From an uncultured cyanobacterium (lineage in GTDB: Bacteria; Cyanobacteriota; Vampirovibrionia; Gastranaerophilales; Gastranaerophilaceae), in NCBI GenBank assembly GCA_902495705.1, contig CABUXT010000046.1, positions 1 through 7,992 on the forward strand: DNA of 7,992 nucleotides. Reading direction: 5' to 3'. Position numbers and translations under genes: made by a program. Below are positions 1 to 5,549 of the stretch, one piece after another. The notes under the pieces were generated by a model. The model was not told where the DNA came from. It did no database searches and saw only the letters and a program-made list of their open reading frames with translations. The first letter of the stretch is position 1. Every line of letters begins with the position of its first letter.

Positions 1-98
1 CAAAACCACCGACACGCCAACGTTCACATCAAACTAAAAACTCGTACCATAGCCGAATAACTCGTCACTTTCGTTCCTCAAACAAATTCGGCTTTTGT
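1..98. repeat. Left copy of long terminal inverted repeat
   Basis: This stretch is the reverse complement of 7882-7978, with one substitution (C at 21 against A at 7958) and one extra T in the run at 69-71. Inside it, agccgaat (51-58) pairs with attcggct (86-93) to give an 8-bp stem with a 27-nt loop. It may extend left of base 1, which cannot be seen. No transposase or other ORF is associated with it. It looks like one copy of a dispersed, structured intergenic repeat. Confidence 0.9.
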
Positions 99-201
99 TG
101 TTTCCTCGTTTTGTTTGATTGTTCACTTTTGGCTATTGTCGGATTTCAGAGCTATCTGTTAAATTATCCTATCATTATGTGAAAAATAATGACTTATTAC
201 C

Positions 202-498
202 TTAAATCTTGACCAAATCATCCTTAATCAAACTATAAAACTTTTCACTGATATTATCCAAATCAATAATATCAACCATATACGGAAAAGTTGAATCATG
301 GAAATACGCCTTTAATGCCAACAATTGCTCAAATGGAATTTTTTCATCACTTTTTAGCGCAATATCAACATCAGAATATTTCAAAGCCTTGCCTTTAGCC
401 CTTGAACCATAGATATAAATATCAACATCTGACAAGAATCTTTTAACAGCAGAGATTATAAAGTCTTGATATTTTTCTTCTAAATCAAGATTTGCCAT
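202..498 (-). CDS. mntA: MntA-like minimal nucleotidyltransferase, antitoxin of a HEPN/MNT (type VII) toxin-antitoxin pair
   Basis: This 98-residue protein is a minimal nucleotidyltransferase of the HI0073/MntA type and looks full length for the family. The signature GSX10DXD is present: G31-S32, then D43 and D45 in the stretch GSRAKGKALKYSDVDIAL. A third acidic residue fits D76 in VDIID. In characterised pairs, MntA uses ATP to add AMP units to a tyrosine of the HEPN toxin and so silences it; that role is inferred here from family and context. The start ATG overlaps the stop codon of the upstream hepT by one base (TAATG), so translation is probably coupled, which would keep antitoxin and toxin in step. 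No membrane segment or signal peptide is visible. No clear terminator follows: the 7-bp hairpin at 172-192 has no U-run. Confidence 0.88.
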   Translation of the reverse strand: MANLDLEEKYQDFIISAVKRFLSDVDIYIYGSRAKGKALKYSDVDIALKSDEKIPFEQLLALKAYFHDSTFPYMVDIIDLDNISEKFYSLIKDDLVKI

Positions 499-905
499 TA
501 GCCAATGTTCCTTCTCAAGTTTTTATGCAAAAAGCTAATTTCTTCATAAAAATCAGGAACAATACTCACAACTTGCAGAGCAACATTTTCATCATAAGTA
601 TGAGAAGTTAAATTTCGCATTTCTCTAAACTTTGTCCATTTTTCTAAATCCGACTTAATAAGATTCATTTGAGATGCAGTTCTAATCATGTCATTGAATG
701 AAAATTTATTGACATCATCCACAATAAAAGCTCGTTCAATAAAATATTTGCGCAAAGTTTTTAAAGCAATAGAATATGTAAATTCAAAACGCTGAATAAC
801 AGAATCTCTTATAACATCATCATTTTTCGCATTTTTGTATCTGTCTAAAACTTCTCCCAAACGCTTAATGGAGTTTTCTAACGCTGTCAAATCAAGATTT
901 TCCAT
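498..905 (-). CDS. hepT: HepT-like HEPN RNase toxin (HI0074 family)
   Basis: This 135-residue, mostly helical protein belongs to the HI0074 family, long annotated as a 'nucleotidyltransferase substrate-binding protein' and now known as the HepT toxin. The HEPN catalytic motif RX4HXY is intact: R97, H102 and Y104 in RNLTSHTYDE. In known systems R and H cut RNA, and the tyrosine is the residue AMPylated by MntA. The N-terminus (LDLTALENSIKRL) aligns with how this family usually begins, so the ATG at 903-905 is the likely start even though no Shine-Dalgarno precedes it. A candidate promoter places the transcription start at or next to this ATG. The toxin-first gene order fits other type VII modules. 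The locus sits between the fabH operon terminator and the left terminal repeat, which is consistent with acquisition as an accessory module. Confidence 0.88.
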   Translation of the reverse strand: MENLDLTALENSIKRLGEVLDRYKNAKNDDVIRDSVIQRFEFTYSIALKTLRKYFIERAFIVDDVNKFSFNDMIRTASQMNLIKSDLEKWTKFREMRNLTSHTYDENVALQVVSIVPDFYEEISFLHKNLRRNIG

Positions 906-911
906 ACAGAA

Positions 912-940
912 ATATTAACATATTTGTCCACAAATAGCAA
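912..940 (-). promoter_or_regulatory. Candidate hepT-mntA promoter with an internal dyad
   Basis: Read on the minus strand, TTGCTA (935-940) and TAATAT (912-917) are separated by 17 nt, giving a plausible sigma-70-type promoter with 4 of 6 matches in each box. The expected start falls at about 905, the A of the hepT ATG, implying a leaderless mRNA. A perfect 7-bp dyad with a 2-nt centre, tatttgtccacaaata (921-936), lies in the spacer and touches the -35 box. It is a good candidate operator for autoregulation. All of this is inference from sequence pattern. Confidence 0.5.
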
Positions 941-942
941 TA

Positions 943-976
943 AAAAACGATACAGCTTGAACACTGTACCGTTTTT
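943..976 (-). terminator. Rho-independent terminator of the fabH operon
   Basis: The arms at 943-955 and 964-976 form a 13-bp stem (one G-U pair when read on the minus strand) around an 8-nt loop, followed on the minus strand by a U-rich run. It starts about 28 nt after the fabH stop and ends just before the hepT promoter. The plus strand also has a T-run after the stem, so it may work in both directions. It separates the lipid operon from the toxin-antitoxin module. Confidence 0.8.
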
Positions 977-1004
977 ATTTTGTTATAATAATTTTTCAAA
1001 ATTA

Positions 1005-2015
1005 CTAGCAAATACCTTCACGAAGTCTTACTACTGCAGCGCCCCATGTCATACCTGCGCCAAATCCGCAAAGAATAGCTGTTGAACCAAGTTTGATTTT
1101 ACCTTTTTCAACACCTTCTGCTAACGCAATCGGAATAGATGCAGCTGAAGTGTTTCCATAATATTTGATATTTGAGATAACTTTTTCATCAGAATATTGT
1201 AATCTTTGTTGCAAAGCCTCAATAATTCTTTGGTTTGCTTGGTGAGGAATTAAATAATTAATATCTTCTGCTTTCAAACCTGCAAGTTCAATCGCTTTAT
1301 CAACATAGTTTGGCAAAGTTGAAACAACAAACTTGTAAACATCACGACCTGCCATGTGAACTTTTGAATCAACAACATCACAAGGTTCAACAAGCGGACA
1401 ATTTTCACCTGCCATATTCAATGAGATATACTGACCGATTGAACCGTCAGCTCTGACATCAAGTGACAAAATGTCATCTACGCCGTCTTCTGCCTCAGTA
1501 ACAACCATAGCGCCTGCACCGTCACCGAAAAGAATTGAAGTTCCTCTATCTTTCCAGTCAACCAAGCGTGAATTGTTATCCGCTGCAACAATCAAAATAT
1601 TTTTATATAAACCTGAACCAACTAAACCTCTTGCAACTTGCAAAGCGTAAATCAAACCTGTACAAGCAGCAGTCAAGTCAAATGAAGGTACAAAGTTTGG
1701 AATACCCAATCTTGTTTGGATATCACAAGCCAATGCAGGATACAATTGTGGTGGAGCTGAAGCAGCAGCGATTACACAATCAATATCTTCTGCTTTAAAA
1801 CCTGATTTTTCAAGAGCGTTTGCAGCAGCCTTAACACCTAAATCTACAGCGCTTTCGTTACCTGAAACAACTCTTCTTTCTTTAATACCTGTTCTTGTAT
1901 AAATCCATTCATCAGAAGTTTCATACAATTTGGTTAAATCATCATTTGTTATAACTGTATCAGGCACACTGTACCCAACACCTGCAATTCTTAGTGGTTT
2001 AACGTTTTTTGACAT
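1005..2015 (-). CDS. fabH: Beta-ketoacyl-ACP synthase III (FabH)
   Basis: FabH condenses acetyl-CoA (or another acyl-CoA) with malonyl-ACP to start type II fatty-acid synthesis in the cytoplasm. The 336-residue length is typical. The thiolase-fold catalytic triad is visible: C118 in AACTGL, H258 in the HQAN motif (258-261) and N288 in YYGNTSAAS. The C-terminal glycine-rich GFGAGMTWG (317-325) and the early TRTGI (40-44) are also standard. The start ATG is preceded by AGGAAA, which overlaps the plsX stop codon region; the gap between the two genes is only 9 nt, so they are co-transcribed. FabH is the last gene of the operon: a terminator follows at 943-976, and the fabD, fabG and acpP genes that often come next in other bacteria are absent here. 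Confidence 0.97.
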   Translation of the reverse strand: MSKNVKPLRIAGVGYSVPDTVITNDDLTKLYETSDEWIYTRTGIKERRVVSGNESAVDLGVKAAANALEKSGFKAEDIDCVIAAASAPPQLYPALACDIQTRLGIPNFVPSFDLTAACTGLIYALQVARGLVGSGLYKNILIVAADNNSRLVDWKDRGTSILFGDGAGAMVVTEAEDGVDDILSLDVRADGSIGQYISLNMAGENCPLVEPCDVVDSKVHMAGRDVYKFVVSTLPNYVDKAIELAGLKAEDINYLIPHQANQRIIEALQQRLQYSDEKVISNIKYYGNTSAASIPIALAEGVEKGKIKLGSTAILCGFGAGMTWGAAVVRLREGIC

Positions 2016-2024
2016 ATTTATTTC

Positions 2025-3089
2025 CTATCTATTTATATTTTCCGCAATTTTAGAGTTGATATCTTTGTTAAGCACTCGAACTGCTGCTCTTACTGCATTT
2101 TTCATTGCATAAGATGAACTACGTCCGTGAGCAATAACAGAAATTCCTTTTACTCCTAATAATAACATTCCACCAAAATCTTCCCAATTAGTTCTTTTCA
2201 AGATACGTCTCAAAAATGGTTTTGCTAACAAACCGATTAAACAACCAAGAAAATCTGATTTAAACTCGGTTGAAATCATTTTTAACAACATAGATGCCGT
2301 ACCCTCGGTAACTTTCAATGCAACATTACCGGCAAAACCGTCACAAACAACGACATCACATTTATTTATAAAAAGCTCTTTTCCTTCGATATTACCGGCA
2401 AATTCAATTCTACCTTGTTCATGTTTTTCTTTTAACAAAGGATAAGTTTCTTTAACCAAAGCATTACCTTTGCCTTCTTCTTCACCGATACTCAAAATTC
2501 CAACTTTAGGATTGTCAACTCCAACGATGTGTTTAGCATAAACCAAACCCATTTCTGCAAACTGAGAAAGCATTTCAGGAGTACAATCGCTATTTGCACC
2601 GCCATCAATCAATACAACAGGCTTTTTCATTGTTGGTAAAGTTACGGCAATCGCAGGTCTTGTAACACCGTGGATTCTGCCTAAACCAAACAAACTTGCT
2701 GCCATTGCTGCACCTGTAGAACCTGCTGAAACAACAGCCTCACATCTGCCTTCTGCAACAGCTCTGACTGATGCTACGATTGATGAATCTTTTTTCTTAC
2801 GGATAGACTGTCCAACAGCCTCACCCATACCAATAACTTCAGAGGCATGCGTAATTGTATAATCGATTTTGTCCAAATCGATTTTAATTCTTCTTTTGTG
2901 ACCTTTTGTACCACAATCAGAATAAATACAACCTGCAGATTTAATTCTGTCAAGCTCTGCTTGAATTTCATCTTGTCTTCCGACTAGCTCAAGACCGACA
3001 CCATATTCTTGTGCCGCCCATAATGCACCTTCAACTATTGCTCTCGGAGCGTAATCACCGCCCATTGCATCTATTGCTATTCTTGACAT
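2025..3089 (-). CDS. plsX: Phosphate acyltransferase PlsX
   Basis: PlsX converts acyl-ACP and inorganic phosphate to acyl-phosphate, the acyl donor for PlsY in phosphatidic acid synthesis. It is a peripheral membrane enzyme. Family motifs appear in order: AIDAMGGD (5-12), GMGEAVGQSIRKK (87-99), SAGSTGAAM (121-129), GANSDCTPE (164-172), LSIGEEEGKGN (199-209) and CDGFAGNVALK (249-259). At 354 residues it is slightly longer than usual; the extra length seems to lie in residues about 48-75, a charged stretch with two cysteines (C54, C59) before the conserved ASEVIGMGE. The start ATG is supported by GGAGAG and AAGGA just upstream. It sits between rpmF and fabH, the standard order, and the 74-nt gap to rpmF contains a strong hairpin that may limit read-through. 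Confidence 0.96.
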   Translation of the reverse strand: MSRIAIDAMGGDYAPRAIVEGALWAAQEYGVGLELVGRQDEIQAELDRIKSAGCIYSDCGTKGHKRRIKIDLDKIDYTITHASEVIGMGEAVGQSIRKKKDSSIVASVRAVAEGRCEAVVSAGSTGAAMAASLFGLGRIHGVTRPAIAVTLPTMKKPVVLIDGGANSDCTPEMLSQFAEMGLVYAKHIVGVDNPKVGILSIGEEEGKGNALVKETYPLLKEKHEQGRIEFAGNIEGKELFINKCDVVVCDGFAGNVALKVTEGTASMLLKMISTEFKSDFLGCLIGLLAKPFLRRILKRTNWEDFGGMLLLGVKGISVIAHGRSSSYAMKNAVRAAVRVLNKDINSKIAENINR

Positions 3090-3116
3090 ATCCTTCTCTC
3101 TCCAAAGTTTGGTTTG

Positions 3117-3157
3117 AAAATCAGAAGCGGCAATATTTTATTGTCGCCTCTGATTTT
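3117..3157 (-). promoter_or_regulatory. Strong stem-loop between rpmF and plsX (attenuator or mRNA-end hairpin)
   Basis: The arms aaaatcagaagcggcaat (3117-3134) and 3140-3157 can form an 18-bp stem around a 5-nt loop. On the minus-strand RNA there is one G-U pair and one A-C mismatch. The stem ends in UUUU, so it resembles an intrinsic terminator with a short U-tract. It starts 6 nt after the rpmF stop and lies well upstream of the plsX Shine-Dalgarno. Partial termination or 3'-end protection here would give more L32 than PlsX and FabH. This is an inference; no start signal for a separate plsX promoter was found in the gap. Confidence 0.65.
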
Positions 3158-3163
3158 GATTTA

Positions 3164-3463
3164 TTATTCTTCTGTTTTTTCTTCTGCTGTTTCTTCAGCT
3201 TTAACTTCTTCTACTTTTGTTTCTTCTTTTTTAGTAGATTTTTTAGCTGCTTTCTTAGCAGGAGCTGTTGCAGCAACTGCAGCTGCTTTGTCAGCCAATT
3301 TTACAGGTTGACCTTTGTAAGTTCCGCATGCTGTACATACTGTATGAGTTAAAACTGTTTCGCCACAGTTAGGACATTTTGTTGTTTCAGGCTTTGTAGC
3401 TTTCCAATTAGCTCTTCTGCTGCCTTGAGCGGAATGTCCAGTTCTTTTCTTAGGTACTGCCAT
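3164..3463 (-). CDS. rpmF: Ribosomal protein bL32 with an extended C-terminal tail
   Basis: The first ~56 residues are a normal zinc-type L32 of the large ribosomal subunit: MAVPKKRTGHSAQGSRRANW, then C30-P-N-C33 and C43-T-A-C46, the four cysteines expected to hold zinc. The usual family length is about 57-60 residues; this protein is 99. The extra part is low complexity: an Ala/Lys block (about 58-79) followed by a Glu/Lys block (80-99), likely disordered or helical. The reading frame stays open to the stop at 3164 and the hairpin follows directly, so the tail is part of the gene rather than an artefact of a wrong stop. AAGGAAAA upstream of the ATG is a good Shine-Dalgarno. It lies 27 nt after the DUF177 gene, the conserved partner order. 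Confidence 0.95.
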   Translation of the reverse strand: MAVPKKRTGHSAQGSRRANWKATKPETTKCPNCGETVLTHTVCTACGTYKGQPVKLADKAAAVAATAPAKKAAKKSTKKEETKVEEVKAEETAEEKTEE

Positions 3464-3490
3464 TTTTGTTTTTCCTTTTTATTTCTTGTA

Positions 3491-3997
3491 CTAACTAACT
3501 GTTTTTGGGTTAATTTGGATATTTTTAAAGACGTCCAGTCTTGGGTCGGTGGTATCTTCTTTAGAAAGAAATTCCCTTCCTTTACAATTAATACCACAAA
3601 CTTTTTTATTTGGAAGATTTAATATTACAGATTGATACAATAAGTCATAAATGTCAATCTCTTTTTCTCCATTCAAATCCGTAACAAATTGTCCGTCTTT
3701 GATTTCAAACTCTTGTCCTGACTCCTCGTATTCGCCAAGCAGTGAGCCTTTTGAATACAATTCGTCAATGTCAAAATCCATATCATATTCATACTTATCA
3801 AGACATAAATCACATTCCAAATTAACTTTGCCTTTCACATTGCCTGAAATTTCCACAAAATCACCAAGCGATTTTGCACATAATTCGGCATGGATAGGGG
3901 TAACACAATCTATACCTTCGATTTTTTCATCGAAAGTGCAATATAGTGTTTTGTTTTCGGCATTTTCTAAATCTTCCAGTGATAATATTTTTTGCAT
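3491..3997 (-). CDS. yceD: DUF177/YceD family protein
   Basis: This 168-residue protein matches the DUF177 (YceD) family by its layout: a beta-rich N-terminal part, CDLCL (C62, C65) in the middle, then DLLYQSVILNLPNKKVC with CGINCKG (C134, C138) and a C-terminal DPRLDVFKNI (151-160). The four cysteines resemble a metal site. DUF177 proteins are reported to be needed for normal 23S rRNA accumulation in plants and bacteria and almost always sit just upstream of rpmF, as here; a role in large-subunit assembly is therefore inferred. The gap to the preceding 87-aa gene is 15 nt, and no Shine-Dalgarno is visible before this ATG, so its translation may depend on the upstream gene. Confidence 0.9.
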   Translation of the reverse strand: MQKILSLEDLENAENKTLYCTFDEKIEGIDCVTPIHAELCAKSLGDFVEISGNVKGKVNLECDLCLDKYEYDMDFDIDELYSKGSLLGEYEESGQEFEIKDGQFVTDLNGEKEIDIYDLLYQSVILNLPNKKVCGINCKGREFLSKEDTTDPRLDVFKNIQINPKTVS

Positions 3998-4012
3998 TTT
4001 AAGTTAATGAAT

Positions 4013-4276
4013 TTATACGTATTGTTCTTCTTGAATTGCAAGTGCTGCAATTTGGTTAGAAAGGAAACAAACTTTTTTCAACGGTCCTTCTGTTTCTTTT
4101 TCGATTAAAACAGAATTGTTTGACTGCATTCTCTCAACAAGTTCCTGATACAAAGCTTGAGCCTCTTTCACATACAACACCAACGGCGCTGTTGACCCTT
4201 TGATAAATACTAAAACTGCATAGCGTTTTTTGATATTTTGAGCATTCATACCTTGTGGATTGAATTGTTGAGCCAT
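4013..4276 (-). CDS. Unrecognised 87-residue protein, first gene of the rpmF-plsX-fabH operon
   Basis: I do not recognise this family. The protein begins with a Gln/Asn-rich stretch (MAQQFNPQGMNAQN), then a likely beta-hairpin (RYAVLVFIKG and PLVLYV, residues 18-36), a helix (about 37-50, KEAQALYQELVERM), and a C-terminal beta part (SVLIEKE ... KKVCFLSNQIAALAIQEEQYV). It looks like a small soluble alpha/beta domain without membrane segments; one cysteine (C70). The gene is real on several counts: a strong AAGGAG Shine-Dalgarno before the ATG, a promoter upstream, and tight spacing (15 nt) to the DUF177 gene. Its place at the head of a ribosome/lipid operon hints at a link with translation or envelope growth, but that is only guilt by association. 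Confidence 0.85.
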   Translation of the reverse strand: MAQQFNPQGMNAQNIKKRYAVLVFIKGSTAPLVLYVKEAQALYQELVERMQSNNSVLIEKETEGPLKKVCFLSNQIAALAIQEEQYV

Positions 4277-4295
4277 AGTTTTCTCCTTTTCCTAT

Positions 4296-4324
4296 ATCTT
4301 AGCGAAAAATCCTATTAAAATCAA
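4296..4324 (-). promoter_or_regulatory. Candidate promoter of the 87-aa/DUF177/rpmF/plsX/fabH operon
   Basis: On the minus strand, TTGATT (4319-4324) and TAAGAT (4296-4301) are spaced by 17 nt, each matching the sigma-70 consensus at 4 of 6 positions. The predicted start lies near 4289, leaving a short leader that contains the AAGGAG ribosome site. No other clear promoter was seen within the operon. Confidence 0.5.
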
Positions 4325-4345
4325 GAGTTATGAAATTTCAATTCG

Positions 4346-4354
4346 TGTTATACT
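4346..4354 (+). promoter_or_regulatory. Extended -10 promoter of the ThiE-like gene
   Basis: TGTTATACT (4346-4354) fits the extended -10 form TGnTATAAT with one mismatch; no good -35 box is seen 17 nt upstream, which this promoter type does not need. The start would fall near 4361, just before the GAGGAG ribosome site at 4364-4369. The leader is only about 17 nt, too short for a TPP riboswitch. Confidence 0.5.
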
Positions 4355-4377
4355 TAAAATCACGAGGAGCGTCACAA

Positions 4378-5004
4378 ATGTGGGACAAGTTAAAAGAACA
4401 ACTCAATATCTTAAAATTGGAGAAGAAAAAATTATTTCTTATTACAAACTCTGACAAATTTTTGTCAAAAGATGAGTTTTTGGATGCAATCGCATCTGCC
4501 CTGCAAGGCGGAGTTGACATTTTAATGCTCAGAGAAAAAATTATCCCTGACAACGTTATTGTTGAACTCGGACACAAACTAAGAACCCTATGTGACGAAT
4601 TTGGAACAACTTTTATAATAAACGACAGAGCTGATATCGCGCATATCGTCGAGGCTGATGGTGTACATCTTGGAGAAAACGACATCAGCGTACAAGATGC
4701 AAGAGAAGTTCTCGGACACAATGCAATTATTGGCAAAACCGCAACAAATCCTGATGAAGTCATTCAAGCCGTAAATGATGGGGCTGATTATGTAACCATA
4801 GTGAGCGAATCAATGGATTTTAAAACAATCCAATGGCTATATGAAAACATTGATATTCCGATTTTTATAACAGGAAGTATCGGCACGGATAATATTTCAG
4901 AACTCGTATCAAAAGGGGTTCAAAAAATCGCAATCACAGAACCGATTATGTATGCCAAAAGCCCTGAGCATGCCGCAAGAGAGTTTTTAAGGCATTTGCC
5001 GTAA
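4378..5004 (+). CDS. TMP/TenI-family (ThiE-like) protein, possibly not a true thiamine-phosphate synthase
   Basis: The protein is a TIM-barrel of the thiamine-phosphate synthase/TenI family. Using the start at 4378 (208 residues), LREK (51-54), INDRAD (81-86) and ADGVHLGENDI (93-103) match the ThiE core, including the Asp residues that bind Mg-pyrophosphate (D83, D102), and GSIG (166-169) fits the phosphate loop. However, the usual GPIFxTxTK loop that should follow DYV (137-139) is absent: the text runs DYVTIVSESMDFK. Enzymatic activity is therefore doubtful and a TenI-like or other role is possible. The start at 4378 has GAGGAG 8 nt upstream; an in-frame ATG at 4330 lies upstream of the -10 box and is unlikely to be used. 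No other thiamine gene is nearby. It is divergent from the rpmF operon. Confidence 0.82.
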   Translation: MWDKLKEQLNILKLEKKKLFLITNSDKFLSKDEFLDAIASALQGGVDILMLREKIIPDNVIVELGHKLRTLCDEFGTTFIINDRADIAHIVEADGVHLGENDISVQDAREVLGHNAIIGKTATNPDEVIQAVNDGADYVTIVSESMDFKTIQWLYENIDIPIFITGSIGTDNISELVSKGVQKIAITEPIMYAKSPEHAAREFLRHLP

Positions 5005-5038
5005 GGTGGGATAAGAAGGCTAGATGACTAGCTATTAC

Positions 5039-5195
5039 AATCATGTCATTACGAGGAGCCTTATTTTACAAATAAAATAATAGACTTTACAGCGCGACGT
5101 AGTAATCCCCTGCATGTCTTGTTGTGGATTACCACGTCACTCCGTACTAACCAATAAAACATTAGCAAGTAAACTTTCCTCGTAATGACATGATT
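5039..5195. repeat. 157-bp element with 19-bp perfect terminal inverted repeats (GTCATTACGAGGA type)
   Basis: The ends aatcatgtcattacgagga (5039-5057) and 5177-5195 are perfect inverted copies. An inner pair, gacgtagtaatcc (5096-5108) and ggattaccacgtc (5126-5138), gives a second stem with one mismatch. The whole can fold into a long hairpin. It carries no ORF. The end sequence resembles the widespread bacterial intergenic repeat family of the form GTCATTGCGAGGAGC, which I recall from several phyla; a MITE-like origin is possible, but no target duplication was seen. Confidence 0.8.
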
Positions 5196-5210
5196 TTTTA
5201 AAAACTTAAC

Positions 5211-5406
5211 TGTCATGCTGAACAGCAGGAGCAGAGTGCGAAACGAAGTGGAGTCACGTTTAATGCGACTGCGTAGATTCAGGGTCTATCCATTTGATTG
5301 AAAACTGTTCACTATGGTCAATTTTTAAAATAAACATTGATAGATTCTGAATAGGATAAAATCTACGTTGCTACGCAACTTGATTTTTAATCCTTTCAGA
5401 ATGACA
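5211..5406. repeat. 196-bp element with TGTCATGCTGAA/TTCAGAATGACA terminal inverted repeats
   Basis: The ends 5211-5222 and 5395-5406 are inverted copies with one mismatch. Inside, attcagggtctatc (5277-5290) pairs with gatagattctgaat (5339-5352) with two mismatches. The inner sequence gaaacgaagtg (5240-5250) resembles the ggaacgaagtg core of the terminal repeats at the window ends. No ORF is present. It lies only 15 bp from the element at 5039-5195, and the tips of both share TGTCAT and ATGACA. Confidence 0.7.
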
Positions 5407-5446
5407 ATATTTACTTTGCTTGGTTAATCCTGTAGGGTGGGACATC

Positions 5447-5478
5447 AAATTTGTCGGCATAGCAATGCCGACAAATTT
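5447..5478. terminator. Perfect 14-bp stem-loop between convergent genes, likely bidirectional terminator
   Basis: The arms aaatttgtcggcat (5447-5460) and atgccgacaaattt (5465-5478) pair perfectly around agca. The stem base is AAATTT, so either strand ends the hairpin with a short U-run. It lies between the plus-strand ThiE-like gene and the minus-strand GGDEF/HD-GYP gene, where a shared terminator is expected. Its GTCGGC core also occurs in the hairpin at 7864-7883, so it may equally be a mobile hairpin repeat serving as terminator. Confidence 0.6.
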
Positions 5479-5549
5479 AATAGCCTGACATCTTGCCTTC
5501 TTGCCATCTATCTTAACTTAACGCCTTAGTATTCTAGTGACTTCAAAAT

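Noticed and set aside
172..192. Hairpin tcattat/ataatga as terminator of mntA
   Set aside because: It is only 7 bp, all but two pairs A-T, and no U-run follows on the minus strand.
2774..2971. 65-codon minus-strand ORF inside plsX
   Set aside because: It lies in another frame of plsX, whose motifs are continuous through this stretch.
3011..3352. Plus-strand ORFs opposite rpmF and the plsX start, rich in Phe/Cys/Ser
   Set aside because: They are antisense to the Glu/Lys-rich L32 tail; the composition is what reverse reading of GAA/AAA codons gives.
4330..4377. Longer start for the ThiE-like gene (ATG at 4330, 16 extra residues)
   Set aside because: The extra part covers the extended -10 box (4346-4354), has no ribosome site, and the ATG at 4378 has GAGGAG at good spacing.
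4354..4378. TPP riboswitch upstream of the ThiE-like gene
   Set aside because: The predicted leader is only about 17 nt and has no room for the riboswitch fold.
5019..5032. gctag/ctagc hairpin just after the ThiE-like gene as terminator
   Set aside because: The 5-bp stem is weak and no T-run follows; the hairpin at 5447-5478 is a better candidate.
5005..5549. tRNA or CRISPR array in the repeat-rich gap
   Set aside because: The repeats are inverted pairs, not regularly spaced direct repeats, and no cloverleaf or T-loop motif was found.
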